This document shows, one piece after another, positions 20,965-32,381 of a DNA stretch of 64,000 nucleotides. The translations under genes were made by a program, and so were the position numbers. Source of the DNA: Bactericera cockerelli (taxonomy: Eukaryota > Arthropoda > Insecta > Hemiptera > Triozidae); the NCBI GenBank assembly GCA_024516035.1, contig CM044961.1, positions 33,580,953 through 33,644,952 on the forward strand, in the 5' to 3' direction. Positions within the stretch are counted from its first letter, which is position 1; each line of letters starts with the position of its first letter. The notes beneath the pieces were generated by a model. It saw nothing but the letters and a program-made list of their open reading frames with translations. It ran no database searches and was not told the DNA's origin.

Positions 20965-21145
20965 TTTTGGGGTTTAACGTCGTGCATGGTCATATTACGA
21001 CGGGAGTTTTACCCTCCATTTGCAGGAAACTCAAAAGACCTGCCCTGGGTTTGGCCGGAATGCCAGCATCAGAAGTTTTCACATCGCTCGACGTTGCTTA
21101 ACTTCGTGATCCTACGAGAACCGGTGCATTCAACGAGCCATGTCG
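20965..21145 (-). mobile_element. SINE H (5S-derived), short-head subfamily
   Basis: Minus strand: gaatgcaccggttctcgtag, gatcacgaagttaagcaacg, then the body to tgaccatgcacgacgttaaa. Confidence 0.82.
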
Positions 21146-21206
21146 ACTCTTTTTTGGTACCTACTTAATATATTTGGACCATAATTTTATGTTAATCAAT
21201 ATTATA

Positions 21207-21362
21207 CAGTCGAACCTAGGATATAAGAGAACTCTAGGGACCAGAATTTGTTTCTCTTATATCAGGTTTTTTAGTAAAGAGGTTATTTTCCTTTATAAAC
21301 TAAATTTGACCTGGAAATCGTTCTCTTATAATCCAGGTTTCTCTGATATCCAGATTTGACTG
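21207..21362. mobile_element. mariner-type MITE, 156 bp
   Basis: CAGTCGAACCTAGGATAT at the left, complement of CAGTCAAATCTGGATATC at the right, TA at 21205-21206 and 21363-21364. Confidence 0.85.
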
Positions 21363-21364
21363 TA

Positions 21365-23076
21365 TTCGGTTTTTTTGAGGTACATAAATATAATTTGTAA
21401 TTTTGTCGTAAGTTCATTTTAAATCAGGATTTTTACCATTAGCTGAACAAAGACACTAGATCTGGGCGTCTATTTAATCCTTCCATCACCAGAACATAGG
21501 TATTTTTACCTGTCTGATGGACACGGAATGATTTATTATACCCTGTATAAACATTATTCTGATGTATAATAATATTCACGCTATTTGTGAAAAACTTGGA
21601 TCTATGGTGAGCCTATGATACGAATATGAAAAAAAAAAACTCTCTACGATTGAATTTATTTAACTTTTGTAAATATTTCTAACTTTCATCTCTTCATTCT
21701 ACTCAATGTCTTCCTGTAATAGATTTTAAGTGTACATAATTATGTGTTGTTCTTTAATCTAGAATGGTACGCACGCAAGGTTTTATTAGATGCATAGTAT
21801 CTAAATGATCATGTATGCATGTTTAAATTGTTGTGAATGATTGTATGCATGGTAAACTATCAAAGATGATGATAAATATGCATATTTAGTTTTAAAATAT
21901 GCAATGTAATAGTACATATAGATACAAAATAAAATATTATCATACATGCATAGTGACTGATCATGATTTTTAATTTTTTACAAGTTTGTTTTTAAATATT
22001 TTTAAAATTCAAAATTCAGTGTGAGTGGTATTCTATCTTTGTTTAGCTCTATAAATAACTCAATTAATGCTAGCTCATAGCGAGAATGAACTTTCAACTA
22101 ATCTCAGGGATCCATGGAGCTCCGTGATTGGTGGAATTTTCTAGTCTACTTTAAGCTTTTAACCAGCATGAATGGCTTTTCAACTTCAGTTGGCTGGAGA
22201 CCATCACTCTCCCCAGCAGGTTACAGCAACAACTTTAGCTGGTTACAGCAACAACAGCATTTTGACATAGCCATTAAAAAAAAATTGACATAAATTTAAA
22301 AATACAATTAATTTATGATGTATAAACAAACTAGAATCTCTACAACCCTACATTATCCGTCCACAAACATTCTTGAACACAAAAAAAATGCAATTTATTT
22401 AGGTATACATCAATTAATTTTCAGATATTTTATTTTTTGTAAGCTTATTGAGAAAACAATTTATAAACTCTATTGCAAGTACTTATTTTAAATTCTATGA
22501 ATTTTTCTGTGTACAAAAAACGAATAGGCACAAATGTAAAAATTAGAGTAGCTTTCTTTATTTCAGCCGTACAAAGAAAAATGTCTAAAATCCGACGGCA
22601 TTTATTAAAAATAGTGGAGAGAATTTCGTAACACTCAAAACAAAAAGCTGTTTTCACATTTTATTTTCGTATTTCGATTGTTAATAATCGATAGGGTTTT
22701 AAAATCGATATTTTTACTCAAACGGATAAATTAACCGATAACGGACCGATAACCTTGGCTAGAATGGATAGGTTCTAATAAATTTTAACTATTGTTTTGA
22801 GTGTATTACATAACGACCTCGTCACTATTTTTTGTATTGTAAATAAAATGTATCCGCCCCAGTGCTTACAACTATGCGTTAAACTTAAACAACGAAAATT
22901 CTTTTAAATTAATAAATATTTTTTTAAGAAATGTTAATTTATAAGAAAAACCAGTATTATTATATAATTATTTCATAAAATATATACAAACTACTTAAGT
23001 TAAACAAACATTCTTATTTCAGTTTTATTTCTAGGTAGACTAAAAGTAAATTTTGTTTACTAAAATGATGTCGTAA
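21365..23076. other. AT-rich DNA, no gene seen
   Basis: A few hundred bases look unique. There is a repeated ggttacagcaacaac near 22220-22256. No splice-bounded frame is recognised. Confidence 0.5.
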
Positions 23077-23264
23077 GGGTGCGTTTATCAAATATATGAA
23101 AGTCATGAAACAGGAAGATAAATCGCTAATCAGCTGATTAACGCTGTTGGTGTTTTATCAATGACATTTTGATCAATAGTTTTAAAGTGAACCAATTGTG
23201 ATTAAAATTAAGTGTTGATCAAATAAAATCAATTCATTAGTGTGACCATTGATAAACGACACCC
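23077..23264. mobile_element. MITE with TAA target duplication, 188 bp
   Basis: GGGTGCGTTTATCAA at the left and ttgataaacgacaccc at the right (one-base difference), with TAA at 23074-23076 and 23265-23267. Confidence 0.78.
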
Positions 23265-23737
23265 TAAAGCATATTTTAGACAATGAATCTATAATAAATT
23301 CTGAGCACTTCACTCAGAATTTAAAATATCTGAAAGGGTCGAAGCTAATTTAAAAACATGAGTCAAGTATTGGGCTGGATGAAGATAAAGATTGAGTTGG
23401 CAATAGTGAGATCTGTTTCACTTAGATTAAGAGGAAGCAGAGATACAAAGCTAGAAGTTTTAACAAGGAAAATGGAGCCAGGGTTGCCTTACCATGAATT
23501 TTAAAACTACATAATTATGTTATTTTTAATGTTATAATACTCTTAATATACATAATATAGTGTGGAACTTACGTTAATATTAATGTATTATTATCTATAC
23601 TAAATAATACCCTTTCTTTTACCCTTTGTTGTCAAATTAATAAACCTCTAAATGGTTGGATTTTACTAAAGTACATATGTCATTAACTTACACATATAAC
23701 AAACATTTATGATACAGTCGCACCTGGATATAATAAT

Positions 23738-23870
23738 AATAATAATAACACTCTTTAGTGAAAGGCAACCACCAGGCGAGGTTAATGCTCAAAGCATTTT
23801 CTACCACCTAACCTTCAGAGTTTTATAATTATGTGATCACAAACTCGAGGTACCTCCTCAACACATTTTA
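23738..23870 (-). mobile_element. SINE A, head missing
   Basis: Minus strand: hairpin AATGCTTTGAGCATT, cctcgcctggtggttgcctt, tail with (tta)n. Confidence 0.78.
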
Positions 23871-24003
23871 ATAATAGTCAGTTCTCTATTCCACATAAAC
23901 AGGTAACGCAGGGACCTGAGATTTTCTGTATTATAAAGACGTTTCTAATGAAGCCAGTTCTCTATTATACATAAACAGGTGACGCAGGGACCTGAGATTT
24001 TCT

Positions 24004-24337
24004 CTATTATAAGAGTTTTTTACTTTCCTTATCCTATAATAAGGAAAGTATTGTATTCGTCGAAAATTTGACCTACCCAGCTTTTCACATTTCTGGACGA
24101 ATCATAGCCTCAGGATACCAAAAAAGTTGTTTTCAGCCATTGGTCCATGCGTCTGTCTGTGTGTGTGTCTGTGTGTGTGTGAACAGGATATCTCAAGAAC
24201 GGTAAGAGCTATAGACTTGAAATTTGGTATGGTAATTCATTTTATACACCAGACAAACCGTGAAACTTTTGGTTGAAATCGGCCGCATTCGACTCCTTTT
24301 TAATAAGGAAAGTCGTGTGATGTTTACGCCAGATTTT
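24004..24337 (+). mobile_element. tactttccttatcc element, near full copy
   Basis: Starts ttactttccttatcctataa, contains a (gtctgt)n run and caagaacggtaagagctata, ends with taataaggaaagtcgtgtga. No frame of useful length. Confidence 0.6.
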
Positions 24338-24559
24338 TTTATATTATATCCTGGTTCGACTATATGTATATTTAGCTATTTTTATACAAAACTAGGTACC
24401 TACCTTATTTTAAAAACTATTCTTATAAAGGTAGCAGACAATGAGATTAATAAATTAAAAAAACCTACGTAAAAGCTAGTTTAATTAGATCAGAGCATAT
24501 ATTTTTTCTTTTTTGCAACTCAGATTGTGAGTTTGAATAGGATTTCTGGCTATCTATTA

Positions 24560-25080
24560 AATTGCTAGATTTCTTAGCTATAGAATATATTAAATTCCTA
24601 GATTTCTTAGCTATAGAATCTATTAAATTGCTAGATTTCTTAGCTATCTATTAAATTGTTAGATTTCTTAGCTATCTATTAAATTGATAGATTTCTTAGT
24701 TATCTATTAAATTGCTAGATTTCTTAGTCCAGTTTGGACACATCGCCACTAGTCAGGGGAAACAGATAATTTCTAGCTATCTATTAAATTGCTAGATTTT
24801 TAGATGCCTAAAAAGTTGCTAGAACATCAATGAAGATTAACATTTTCAAAAAAAAAAGTTGCTAGATTTCTTAGCTATCTATGGAACTAGCGTTCATGAT
24901 CCAATAGCAACAATTGCAGTCCAGTTTGGACACATCACCACTAGTCAGGGGACACACAGAATTTCTAGCTATCTATTAAATTGCTAGATTTCTTAGCTAT
25001 CTATGGAACTAGCGTTCATGATCCACCAGCGACACTTGTAGTCGAGTTTGGACACATCGCCACTAGTCAGGGGACACACG
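24560..25080. repeat. Complex tandem repeat, 27-33 bp and longer units
   Basis: The core ttgctagatttcttagctat repeats about nine times. A second unit, gtccagtttggacacatcgc plus ccactagtcagggga, occurs three times (24730, 24918, 25033). Confidence 0.8.
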
Positions 25081-25159
25081 GGCTGGGCAGACCTCACCAT
25101 GGACATGGGGGGACATCCAGCCAGCTGGGTGGTTAGGGGAGGTCCCGCCGGCTGCTGGC

Positions 25160-25290
25160 AACCTGGAAATGGTGGTCAAGTGGTTAAGGCGCTAGTATGG
25201 TAATCTAGGTAAAGTAATAATAATTAATACCAGGCGAGGTTAATTCTCAAAACATTTCCTACCACCTAACCCTCACGAACTCATTACCTG
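25160..25290. mobile_element. SINE A fragments in opposite orientation
   Basis: A plus-strand head piece (ggtggtcaagtggttaaggc) at 25163-25212 is joined to a minus-strand tail piece at 25222-25285. Confidence 0.55.
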
Positions 25291-25320
25291 GAGGTTGGTG
25301 ATTCGAATACGAATAAAATA

Positions 25321-25424
25321 TATCATGACAAGGGTCTCGTTACAAAAATGTCTAGTTGGAATATACTCAAAGTATTAGGTTTATTCCAAGTAGACACTTT
25401 TGTAACGAAACCCCCGTCATGATA
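25321..25424. mobile_element. Fold-back MITE, about 44-bp arms
   Basis: Left arm tatcatgacaagggtctcgt, tacaaaaatgtctagttgga; right arm is its complement to catgata at 25424, with a 15-nt centre. Nearly all of the element is inverted repeat. Confidence 0.85.
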
Positions 25425-25536
25425 TTCTGAGTAGGTAGGTACTGGTAGAAAATTTCTCCTCAGCAGGGTTTTACACTTGGACCTATTTTGGTTTCACATA
25501 GTGAACCATGCTACCACCACTAACCCAGTAATACCG

Positions 25537-25855
25537 AGCGCGCGATTAGCTCAGTGGTTAAGCACTTGCTTGCCATGCGAAAAGTCCCGAGTTCGATCCC
25601 CCGTGCCGACAAAAAATTGTATTCTTAAGTTGTTTGTAAGGGATACTTTCCGGTGCGCTCGTGTTGACCCAGCACCTAATTAGGAAGAAGTATTGTGTCA
25701 CTTCTCGCCCATCAGAGGGGAGTCATACTACGGGATGGACATGGACAAGCTACAACACAGACCACAAGCGTCTACAACTACAGTAGCTCCTGTTTCATTG
25801 CTAAGAAATAAAAAAGGCTGTGAAACACTCATCTTTTTAAAAAGAAAAAAGAGAA
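25537..25855 (+). mobile_element. SINE C, full copy
   Basis: Head gcgcgattagctcagtggtt, B box gagttcgatccccc, body gtaagggatactttccggtg and caagcgtctacaactacagt, A-rich end. Confidence 0.88.
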
Positions 25856-26493
25856 AAACCACACTACTACCAGCGCCACCTAGCGGATATTACGCACACT
25901 TCTAGTACACTTGCATCGAGACACAGAACACATCACACACGCGGAATAGGACAATTAAATTTGTACTAATTAAATTTGATTCATCGTCTCCCTTGGGTAT
26001 TTTTGGCACTCAATTAAACTCCTCGGATAACTTCGAATTTGAAGAAAGTCACTTAAATAATTAATTTTCTAACGCAAAAATTTGAATCGGACTTCTAATA
26101 TTACAGCAAGTTTGTAGGAGCAGTTTATCGAAATACGATCGCAAAAGTGCTGAAAATTCAGTTGAAAGTAAACTTCTCACTATTTTCTTTTTTACAAGTG
26201 CTAGTTTTCAGTATCAAACCGAATTCTCGTAAACCTCAGGGATCGAGTAGAATGAAGAACATCTCCCTTGTCTTTGGACACCCAATTTAGTCTCCTTGCA
26301 TAAGGAGAAAGAGACAGAGGTCTACAATTGAGTAACTTTGGTAATTGCTGTCGTTTGATGAATTTCGCCTCGACCTTGTGTGGTCACCCGGACTCGTATG
26401 ACTCCGAATAAATACGAGTTCCACATTCCCTGCCAATGATCTCTCAATCTACGCCCATGATCCTTTTGCACATTTTTTTTTTAACATCTAGAT

Positions 26494-26923
26494 AAGTGGT
26501 CCACAACCTTTTCTCCATCACGGCACCCTTCATTTGACCTTCATAGCCAAGCGGCACCCCAGGAGAGAAAAAATATGAAACGTCCAGAAATATGAAAAAA
26601 AATTGAAATCGGAGCAAAAAAATATTTTTTTTTACAATAACGAACAAAATACTTCCGATTTCTAATATTAGAAATTTCTCGGAAGTAAAAGTCAGAGGGA
26701 CCTTGCAGGCCCGCATTGAGAGTATTCAGACGATGAAAAACGTTAGCTAAGTTAGCTAAGTAGGCCAATTTAGGTTCTCCACTCATCATTTTTGTCAAAA
26801 GATCACAAAAAGTTTCATTGTTTACTTACAAGAAAAACACCAAAATTTAAGTAATTGATGATTTCTAAATCTCGCGGCACCCCTGAAGGTGAGTCACGGC
26901 AGGGTGCCGTTTGGGAACCACTG
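26494..26923. mobile_element. hAT-type MITE, 430 bp
   Basis: Right end is the complement of CAGTGGTTCCCAAACGGCAC; left end is agtggtccacaacc. The 8-bp duplication is atctagat/atctagct. A repeat J segment lies inside at about 26573-26690. Confidence 0.78.
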
Positions 26924-27384
26924 ATCTAGCTGGTGGTGAAAATTATCCTTTAAGATTCTAAGGGCAAAATTATGAAACATTCGAAAATTTCAATTATGAA
27001 AAAATTTGATCAATAAATTTATGAACCTAAATTCTGAATCGGATTTCCAATATTACAGCAAGTTTCTAGGAGCAATTTATCGAAATACGATCGCAAAAGT
27101 GCTGAAAGTTCAGTTCGAAGTAAACTTCTCATTATTTCTTTTTTAATAGTGTTAGTTTTAAGTATAAAAACAAATTCGCATTAGCTTCAGGGATCCAGCA
27201 GATTGAAGATCATCTCCCTTGTCTTGTGACAAACCAACTTACTGGAATATCATTTGTCTTAAGATATATCCTCAAAAAAATTGAGTTAATTCAGCTTCCG
27301 CTACTGTTCGAAGTATTTCGGTTCGACCGTGTATGGTCGCCCCTGTTAATGGTCTCTCAATCTGCGCATATGATCCTAAGTTTT

Positions 27385-27450
27385 AGTTTCAGTTGAACGT
27401 CGCTTTCAACTGCATGGTCAAATGGTCTATCACGTTGGGGGTTTTCATCA
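27385..27450 (-). mobile_element. SINE H/G body tail fragment
   Basis: Minus strand: gaccatgcagttgaaagcga then cgttcaactgaaac. Head absent. Confidence 0.6.
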
Positions 27451-27574
27451 TAGGGTGGCGTCATCGTGAACGATGGTAGCCAGACAGTGGAGGAATGAAT
27501 CAGCACTTCTACCGCTGTCTTTACCAGGAGGCTAATAATTGACAAAGGCCCCCAGAACCAAGCCAATGCTGGTC

Positions 27575-27762
27575 TACTCCCTGTTTATAGTCCCCCAGCC
27601 AGACTGCTGATCTACTCCCTGTTTATAGTCCCCCAGCCAGACTGCTGGTCTACTCCCTGTTTATAGTCCCCCAGCCAGACTGCTGATCTACTCCCTGTTT
27701 ATAGTCCCCCAGCCAGACTGCTGATCTACACCCTGTTTATAGTCCCCCAGCCAGAACGTTTT
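27575..27762. repeat. 38-bp tandem repeat, five copies
   Basis: Unit gctgatctactccctgttta plus tagtcccccagccagact, nearly identical between copies. Confidence 0.92.
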
Positions 27763-28434
27763 CTTCGAAATACATAATAATAATTATAAGCAAAATTGAA
27801 ACACGTGATGTTAAACCAAATTAAAAAAAGGTAGGTACTTTCAACAAAGTTTTGAGATTTTTCTTTATAAGGACATTTGTTTTTTTTGTTTTCTTCTTCT
27901 TCTTCTTGGGACTACCTTGCGGAACACTTGAAACCTTCTTGCGGACCAACAGTGGTCCGTGGACCACAGTTTGGGAACTTTTGATCTAGATGATGTTAAA
28001 AATAATCCTTTAAGATTCTAGGGGCAAAATTATGAAACATTCGAAAATTTCAATTATGAAGAAATTTGATCAATAAATTTATGAACCTAAATTCTGAATG
28101 GGATTTCTAATATTACAGCAAGTTTCTAGGAGCAATTTATCGAAATACGATCGCAAAAGTGCTGAAAGTTCAGTTCAAAGTAAACTTCTCATTATTTCTT
28201 TTTAATAGTGTTAGTTTTAAGTATGAAAACAAATTCGCATTAGCTTCAGGGATCCAGCAGATTGAAGATCATCTCCCTTGTCTTGTGACAAACCAACTGG
28301 TTTACCGCTTGTCTTAACATTGTGTCCACAAAAAATTGAGTTATCTCAGCTTCTGCTACTGTTCGAAGTATTTCGGTTCGACCGTGTATGGTCGCGCCCT
28401 GTTAATGGTCTCTCAATCTGCGCACATGATCCTC

Positions 28435-28515
28435 ATTTTTTATTTGAGTTTAACATCGCTTTCAACTGCATGGTCATTTGGTTATATTACGTTGGGGGTT
28501 TTACCCTCTCACCAT
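28435..28515 (-). mobile_element. SINE H/G body tail fragment
   Basis: Complement of gtttaacatcgctttcaact and gcatggtcatttgg, ending at ggttttaccctc. A (ca)n run follows at 28540-28575. Confidence 0.6.
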
Positions 28516-28767
28516 ATTCACTTACCCTCCACTCCCCATACACATACACACACAGGCACACACACACACACACTTTGAGGGAAAAGCACATAGTGAGCAT
28601 GTTGTCAAGTCACCCATTCATTTTCCAGCAGAGCGCGGCGTTGCTTATCATTAGAAACATTTTTGTTCATCACGTTTGGGGTGAGAACAAAAAAAATGTC
28701 CCAATCTGGATTCGAACCCAGGACCTGCGGCTCACTGACCTGCGGGATGGCTCCGGATGTAGGTGTA

Positions 28768-28886
28768 TCAATAGTTGACAGGGTCGGTGGTGACCTTGGC
28801 GGCGAAGATACTGAGGAAAGTACACGTGATCAGAACCAAGATGGCCGCCACGAGGAGCCATATGCTCCAGGAGAGATCGCAAGATC
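28768..28886 (-). CDS. LHFPL6: LHFPL6-like tetraspan protein, exon 5 (TM4 and C-terminus)
   Basis: Last coding exon. Acceptor ttattatttcag at 28887, phase 1 entry: the incoming G completes Gly, then SCDLSWSIWLLVAAILVLIT, CTFLSIFAAKVTTDPVNY and stop. The CDLSWS...LL pattern matches the Cys-x-Ile/Leu-x-Trp block before TM4 in LHFPL proteins, followed by one clean hydrophobic helix. The tail is short, as in the family. The frame is intact. The 5' neighbour (exon 4) is 9.3 kb away because a 6.56-kb LINE and other elements sit in the intron. The subfamily call rests on the whole five-exon protein; the function of insect members is unknown to me. Confidence 0.88.
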
Positions 28887-28904
28887 CTGAAATAATAATA
28901 ATGA

Positions 28905-28965
28905 TGAACCAACCTCAGTAGCTTGAGGTTAACCAACCTCAGTAGCTTGAGGTTAACCAACCTCA
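28905..28965. repeat. 24-bp repeat, two to three copies
   Basis: Unit aaccaacctcagtagcttga plus ggtt, with core similarity to a SINE B head. Confidence 0.65.
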
Positions 28966-28967
28966 AT

Positions 28968-29020
28968 TATAAAACAAGATTAAAATTATAAGAAAAGCCA
29001 GACTATCCCCCTCAACTTTA
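28968..29020 (-). mobile_element. MITE fragment (GGGGCC family), split by the LINE
   Basis: Matches the complement of 46.54-46.59 kb: ataaaacaagattaaaatta, then agaaaagccagact. Its continuation, aactttagctaaccgac, resumes at 35581 on the far side of the LINE. Confidence 0.75.
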
Positions 29021-29601
29021 CTCAACAACAGCAGTGTCAACAGTGCATCAGTGTAAACATGTAGTGTGAATTTCGCGTCAATATAATTTTCGTGTAAATA
29101 TTTTGTAAATAAATAGATAGATAAAAATATAAAATCTACCTTACTAATAACATCATATCAAAAAAAATTTATTTATTTTTTAGAAATTACATTTATAATT
29201 AGTATTTTCTATTATACCTATTCAATAAAATAATTAATCAACAAAATATATCGTAATACGTGAACTCATAACCAGTGCAACTATATCTATGTAATAATGT
29301 GTATAAACAAATATCAAGTTCATACTATCCAAGTAACATTCCTCAGTCAGTGACAATACGCATCAGCATTATTTGCAATATAACACCAGCAGTGAGCAGT
29401 GATAGTGAACAGTCTCTAGTCTGAATAATGTAAACAATGCACTTCGGTCAGAACAAGACCTTAATAACCAGTATAATCAAATAGAGTGGTCGTTCTGCTA
29501 AACACCAAGAATACAAGAAGATAGATACCTGCATACAAAATAAGCAACCAACGTAAACAAGTTAATTCCAACGATTTAAACCAAGATTTTCCATCGGAAA
29601 A

Positions 29602-32316
29602 ATGAACAACGATTACTCGACCTATTCAAGACCAATGACAAGAAGCCTTGATAAGAAGAACACGCGAAGTACGAGTTCCAAGGTAAACTACACCAATGAT
29701 GACCTGGTAATTATAGAAGAGTTCAATAAAACAATAGAATCTATACCATCACAACACTTAAAAAATAAATTGACTGATCTCAGAAGTCTCTTCCAAACTA
29801 ACACAATAAACAAACAACAAGACTTGGAAAAATCTGAAGAAACTCTGAATGAACTGCAACCACAAATTTTTTCTATGAAAACTGAAATTGCATCAATAAA
29901 AACAAAACTGAAAAACACACAAGATGAGAAAACGAAATTAATAAATGAGAACGAAGAACAGTTATCAAACCTATCTCAAGAAAATGTAAACCATAAAATC
30001 ACAATAGAATCACTACAAAAACAAATACACTGTTTAAAAAGACTTATTGAAGAAAAAGATGACATTATCAAAGAGCAAAATCAAGAAACGGCTGGACACA
30101 CACTCACAATTGGAACAATGAAGAAAACCATAGAAAAACTAACTCGCAAAAACACACTGGTCAATTACTACCAAACAACAAAATACAATAGCTCTTTTGA
30201 TGTAAGCAGCTTTATTGATCACGAAAACCAATTAACTGAATATTACAATAATGAAGAAAGAAGTGAGAATAAACAAAATCATTCAAACTCAGATATTTTC
30301 AATAGCAATGATATCACTCACTCTAGTGAAACTAAAACTTGCCAAGAAGCTGAAGGAAAACAAGAACAAACTACAAACTCCAAGAATAAATCACAACAAA
30401 GGATAATTAATACTACAAATACAAATGAAACGGAAACTCATGATGATGATGATGACGATGATGCTGATGATGATGACGGTGATGATGATGACAAAATAAG
30501 CAACAAAAACCAAAGTGAAATAAAACTCAATCATGAACATAATCACATTGAAGAACTCAATATTTCACCAGTATCACCTATTCAATCAAGCTACAATAAT
30601 TACATAAGTCCAAACATTGAAATAATTAATAATAAACCACTCCAAAAAGAACTTGAAAACCTATGTATAATCAACAAAAATATAATAAAAACAAAAAACA
30701 CGCAAAACATGCCTTTAAACTATAATCTCATTGAAAAAATCCCAGAAAATGATGAAGACAAGTCAGCCACAAACCAAAAAGAATATCAAAAACACATCTC
30801 CAAAATACAGGAACAACTATCATTACATTCGCTACAGATCAATGAAATACTCGAATACATAAAACATTCCAAAGGAAACTGGTCAAATCTAACTCACCAT
30901 GAAGAAATCAATATAAAAGACCAGGAAACCAAAGGAGACAAGTCGATCTGCTATCTCATAGGAGACCTTCATCTCAAGGACATCAAAAAAGAACTACTGA
31001 AAAACTCAAAAATTTCCGAAACATACAACATCCATACAAAAATTCAACCGGAATGCATCCTAAATGAAATAGTAAAACTAATTCCAACTAACTTAACGAA
31101 AGACGACAGAGTAATAATATCCGGAGGTACAAATGACTTGTACTTAACCAAAGCCAAAGATGCAATCACAAATCTAAGAATATTAGTGAAACAACCATGT
31201 CCAGTAATACTACTATCGATTCCACCTCAAAATTGTCTCCTTACAAACAAAGACATTACAAAACTCAATACCAAAATACGACATGGATTAGAATCAATTT
31301 CAAATTGTCATTTTATAAACGTGCAAAAATTCATTAAAATGAAAGATATAAATGAAAATGGCAAGACTCTTGGAGGTACAGCAAAGAAATGGCTTGGAAG
31401 TAAAATAACAAAAACATTAGACTACATTCATAAACAAAAAAGTAGACCCCAAGCATTACAAGGTCCAAGAATTGCTCTTAATAAAAATAAAAATAGCAAT
31501 CAAAATATACATGTAAAATGGCAACAACAAACTAAAAAACAGATACATGATAAAACACGAAATCAGCAACAGCAGGAACATCACCAAAGGCAGCAGCAAC
31601 AGGAGCACCAAGAACGAAAACAACAGCAGCACCAACAACAACAACAACAGCAGCAGTGGCATCAGCAGCAACTACAACAGCAGCGGCAGTGGCATCAGCA
31701 GCACCAGCAGCAGCAACAGCAGCACCAGCAGCAGCAGCAACACCAACAGCACCAACAACAAAAACAACAGCAGCACCACCAACAACAGCAGCAGTGGCGT
31801 CAGCAGCAACAGCAGCAGCACCAGCACCAACACCAGCAGCAGCAGCAGCAACAACACCAACACCACCACCGCCAGCAACAACAGTACCCACAAGCAAGAA
31901 CTCATCAATTACCAACAACCATAACCAAAACAACCAGCATGCAAACCCAAAATCAAAACCAACAAATTCCACTCCAGCTGCAAACACAAAAGGTACAACA
32001 GCAACGACAACCACAACAGATAGAAAAACAGCAACAATCAAAACAGCTGGAAACAGAAGCAACACAATTAACCACAGAAAATGACATGATTCAATCATAC
32101 CTTCCAGTGCAACGAGTTCAGCAATCACCAGAGTTCATCTTTCGTCGAGAGCTGGAAAGTAATACCAATGTCCATCAAACCAACACACTACATCAAATAC
32201 CAATTGTCAGACCAGGAACATCAAACCAGATAACCCCCTGGAACTACCATCAACCACAATTCTACCCGAACCATTATTTTTTTCAACATCCAGGCTGCTG
32301 GATAATGAAAACATAA
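29602..32316 (+). CDS. LINE ORF1 with coiled coil, SGNH-like domain and poly-Gln tract
   Basis: 904 residues from an ATG. In order: a coiled coil (about 20-150), a low-complexity Asn/Ser region with an Asp run (about 280-295), a globular domain at about 448-605, a Gln-rich tract (about 655-790) and a basic, Gln-rich end. The globular domain resembles SGNH/GDSL hydrolases, which are known in ORF1 of CR1-type LINEs: YLIGDLH at 451-457 sits where GDS is expected, and ISGGTNDL at 506-513 is the Gly-x-Asn-Asp block. The nucleophile Ser is replaced by Leu, and the Asp-x-x-His block reads D582-INE. So the fold may be kept for RNA or protein binding without catalysis. There are no zinc knuckles. The family assignment is by eye. 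Confidence 0.85.
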   Translation: MNNDYSTYSRPMTRSLDKKNTRSTSSKVNYTNDDLVIIEEFNKTIESIPSQHLKNKLTDLRSLFQTNTINKQQDLEKSEETLNELQPQIFSMKTEIASIKTKLKNTQDEKTKLINENEEQLSNLSQENVNHKITIESLQKQIHCLKRLIEEKDDIIKEQNQETAGHTLTIGTMKKTIEKLTRKNTLVNYYQTTKYNSSFDVSSFIDHENQLTEYYNNEERSENKQNHSNSDIFNSNDITHSSETKTCQEAEGKQEQTTNSKNKSQQRIINTTNTNETETHDDDDDDDADDDDGDDDDKISNKNQSEIKLNHEHNHIEELNISPVSPIQSSYNNYISPNIEIINNKPLQKELENLCIINKNIIKTKNTQNMPLNYNLIEKIPENDEDKSATNQKEYQKHISKIQEQLSLHSLQINEILEYIKHSKGNWSNLTHHEEINIKDQETKGDKSICYLIGDLHLKDIKKELLKNSKISETYNIHTKIQPECILNEIVKLIPTNLTKDDRVIISGGTNDLYLTKAKDAITNLRILVKQPCPVILLSIPPQNCLLTNKDITKLNTKIRHGLESISNCHFINVQKFIKMKDINENGKTLGGTAKKWLGSKITKTLDYIHKQKSRPQALQGPRIALNKNKNSNQNIHVKWQQQTKKQIHDKTRNQQQQEHHQRQQQQEHQERKQQQHQQQQQQQQWHQQQLQQQRQWHQQHQQQQQQHQQQQQHQQHQQQKQQQHHQQQQQWRQQQQQQHQHQHQQQQQQQHQHHHRQQQQYPQARTHQLPTTITKTTSMQTQNQNQQIPLQLQTQKVQQQRQPQQIEKQQQSKQLETEATQLTTENDMIQSYLPVQRVQQSPEFIFRRELESNTNVHQTNTLHQIPIVRPGTSNQITPWNYHQPQFYPNHYFFQHPGCWIMKT

Positions 32317-32381
32317 CAAATTTGAGGAAAACGACATACCCATTTAGAAGAATAAACCATTTGAATCCTAAAATAGGTCAC

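Larger units (their letters stand above)
23715..24362. mobile_element. mariner-type MITE split by two insertions
   Basis: Left end cagtcgcacctggatataat at 23715, right end tatcctggttcgacta at 24346. Inside are SINE A (23738-23870, minus) and a tactttccttatcc element (24004-24337). The inner MITE unit is duplicated. Confidence 0.78.
26020..28440 (+). repeat. Tandem triplication of an about 450-bp core, period about 1 kb
   Basis: The anchor tattacagcaagttt occurs at about 26099, 27052 and 28111. Each copy runs to tctcaatctgcgc (or tacgccc) and atgatcct. Copies 2 and 3 are very close; copy 1 is older. The spacers differ: a hAT-type MITE after copy 1, SINE H tail plus 38-bp repeats after copy 2. 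Confidence 0.82.

Noticed and set aside
28278..28778. 166-codon open frame
   Set aside because: It runs across the third copy of the 1-kb repeat, a (ca)n run and antisense to LHFPL6-like exon 5.
31456..32128. Antisense and alternate-frame open frames (Ala/Val-, Leu- and Ser/Asn-rich) over the Gln tract
   Set aside because: They arise from the CAG/CAA repeats read in other frames.
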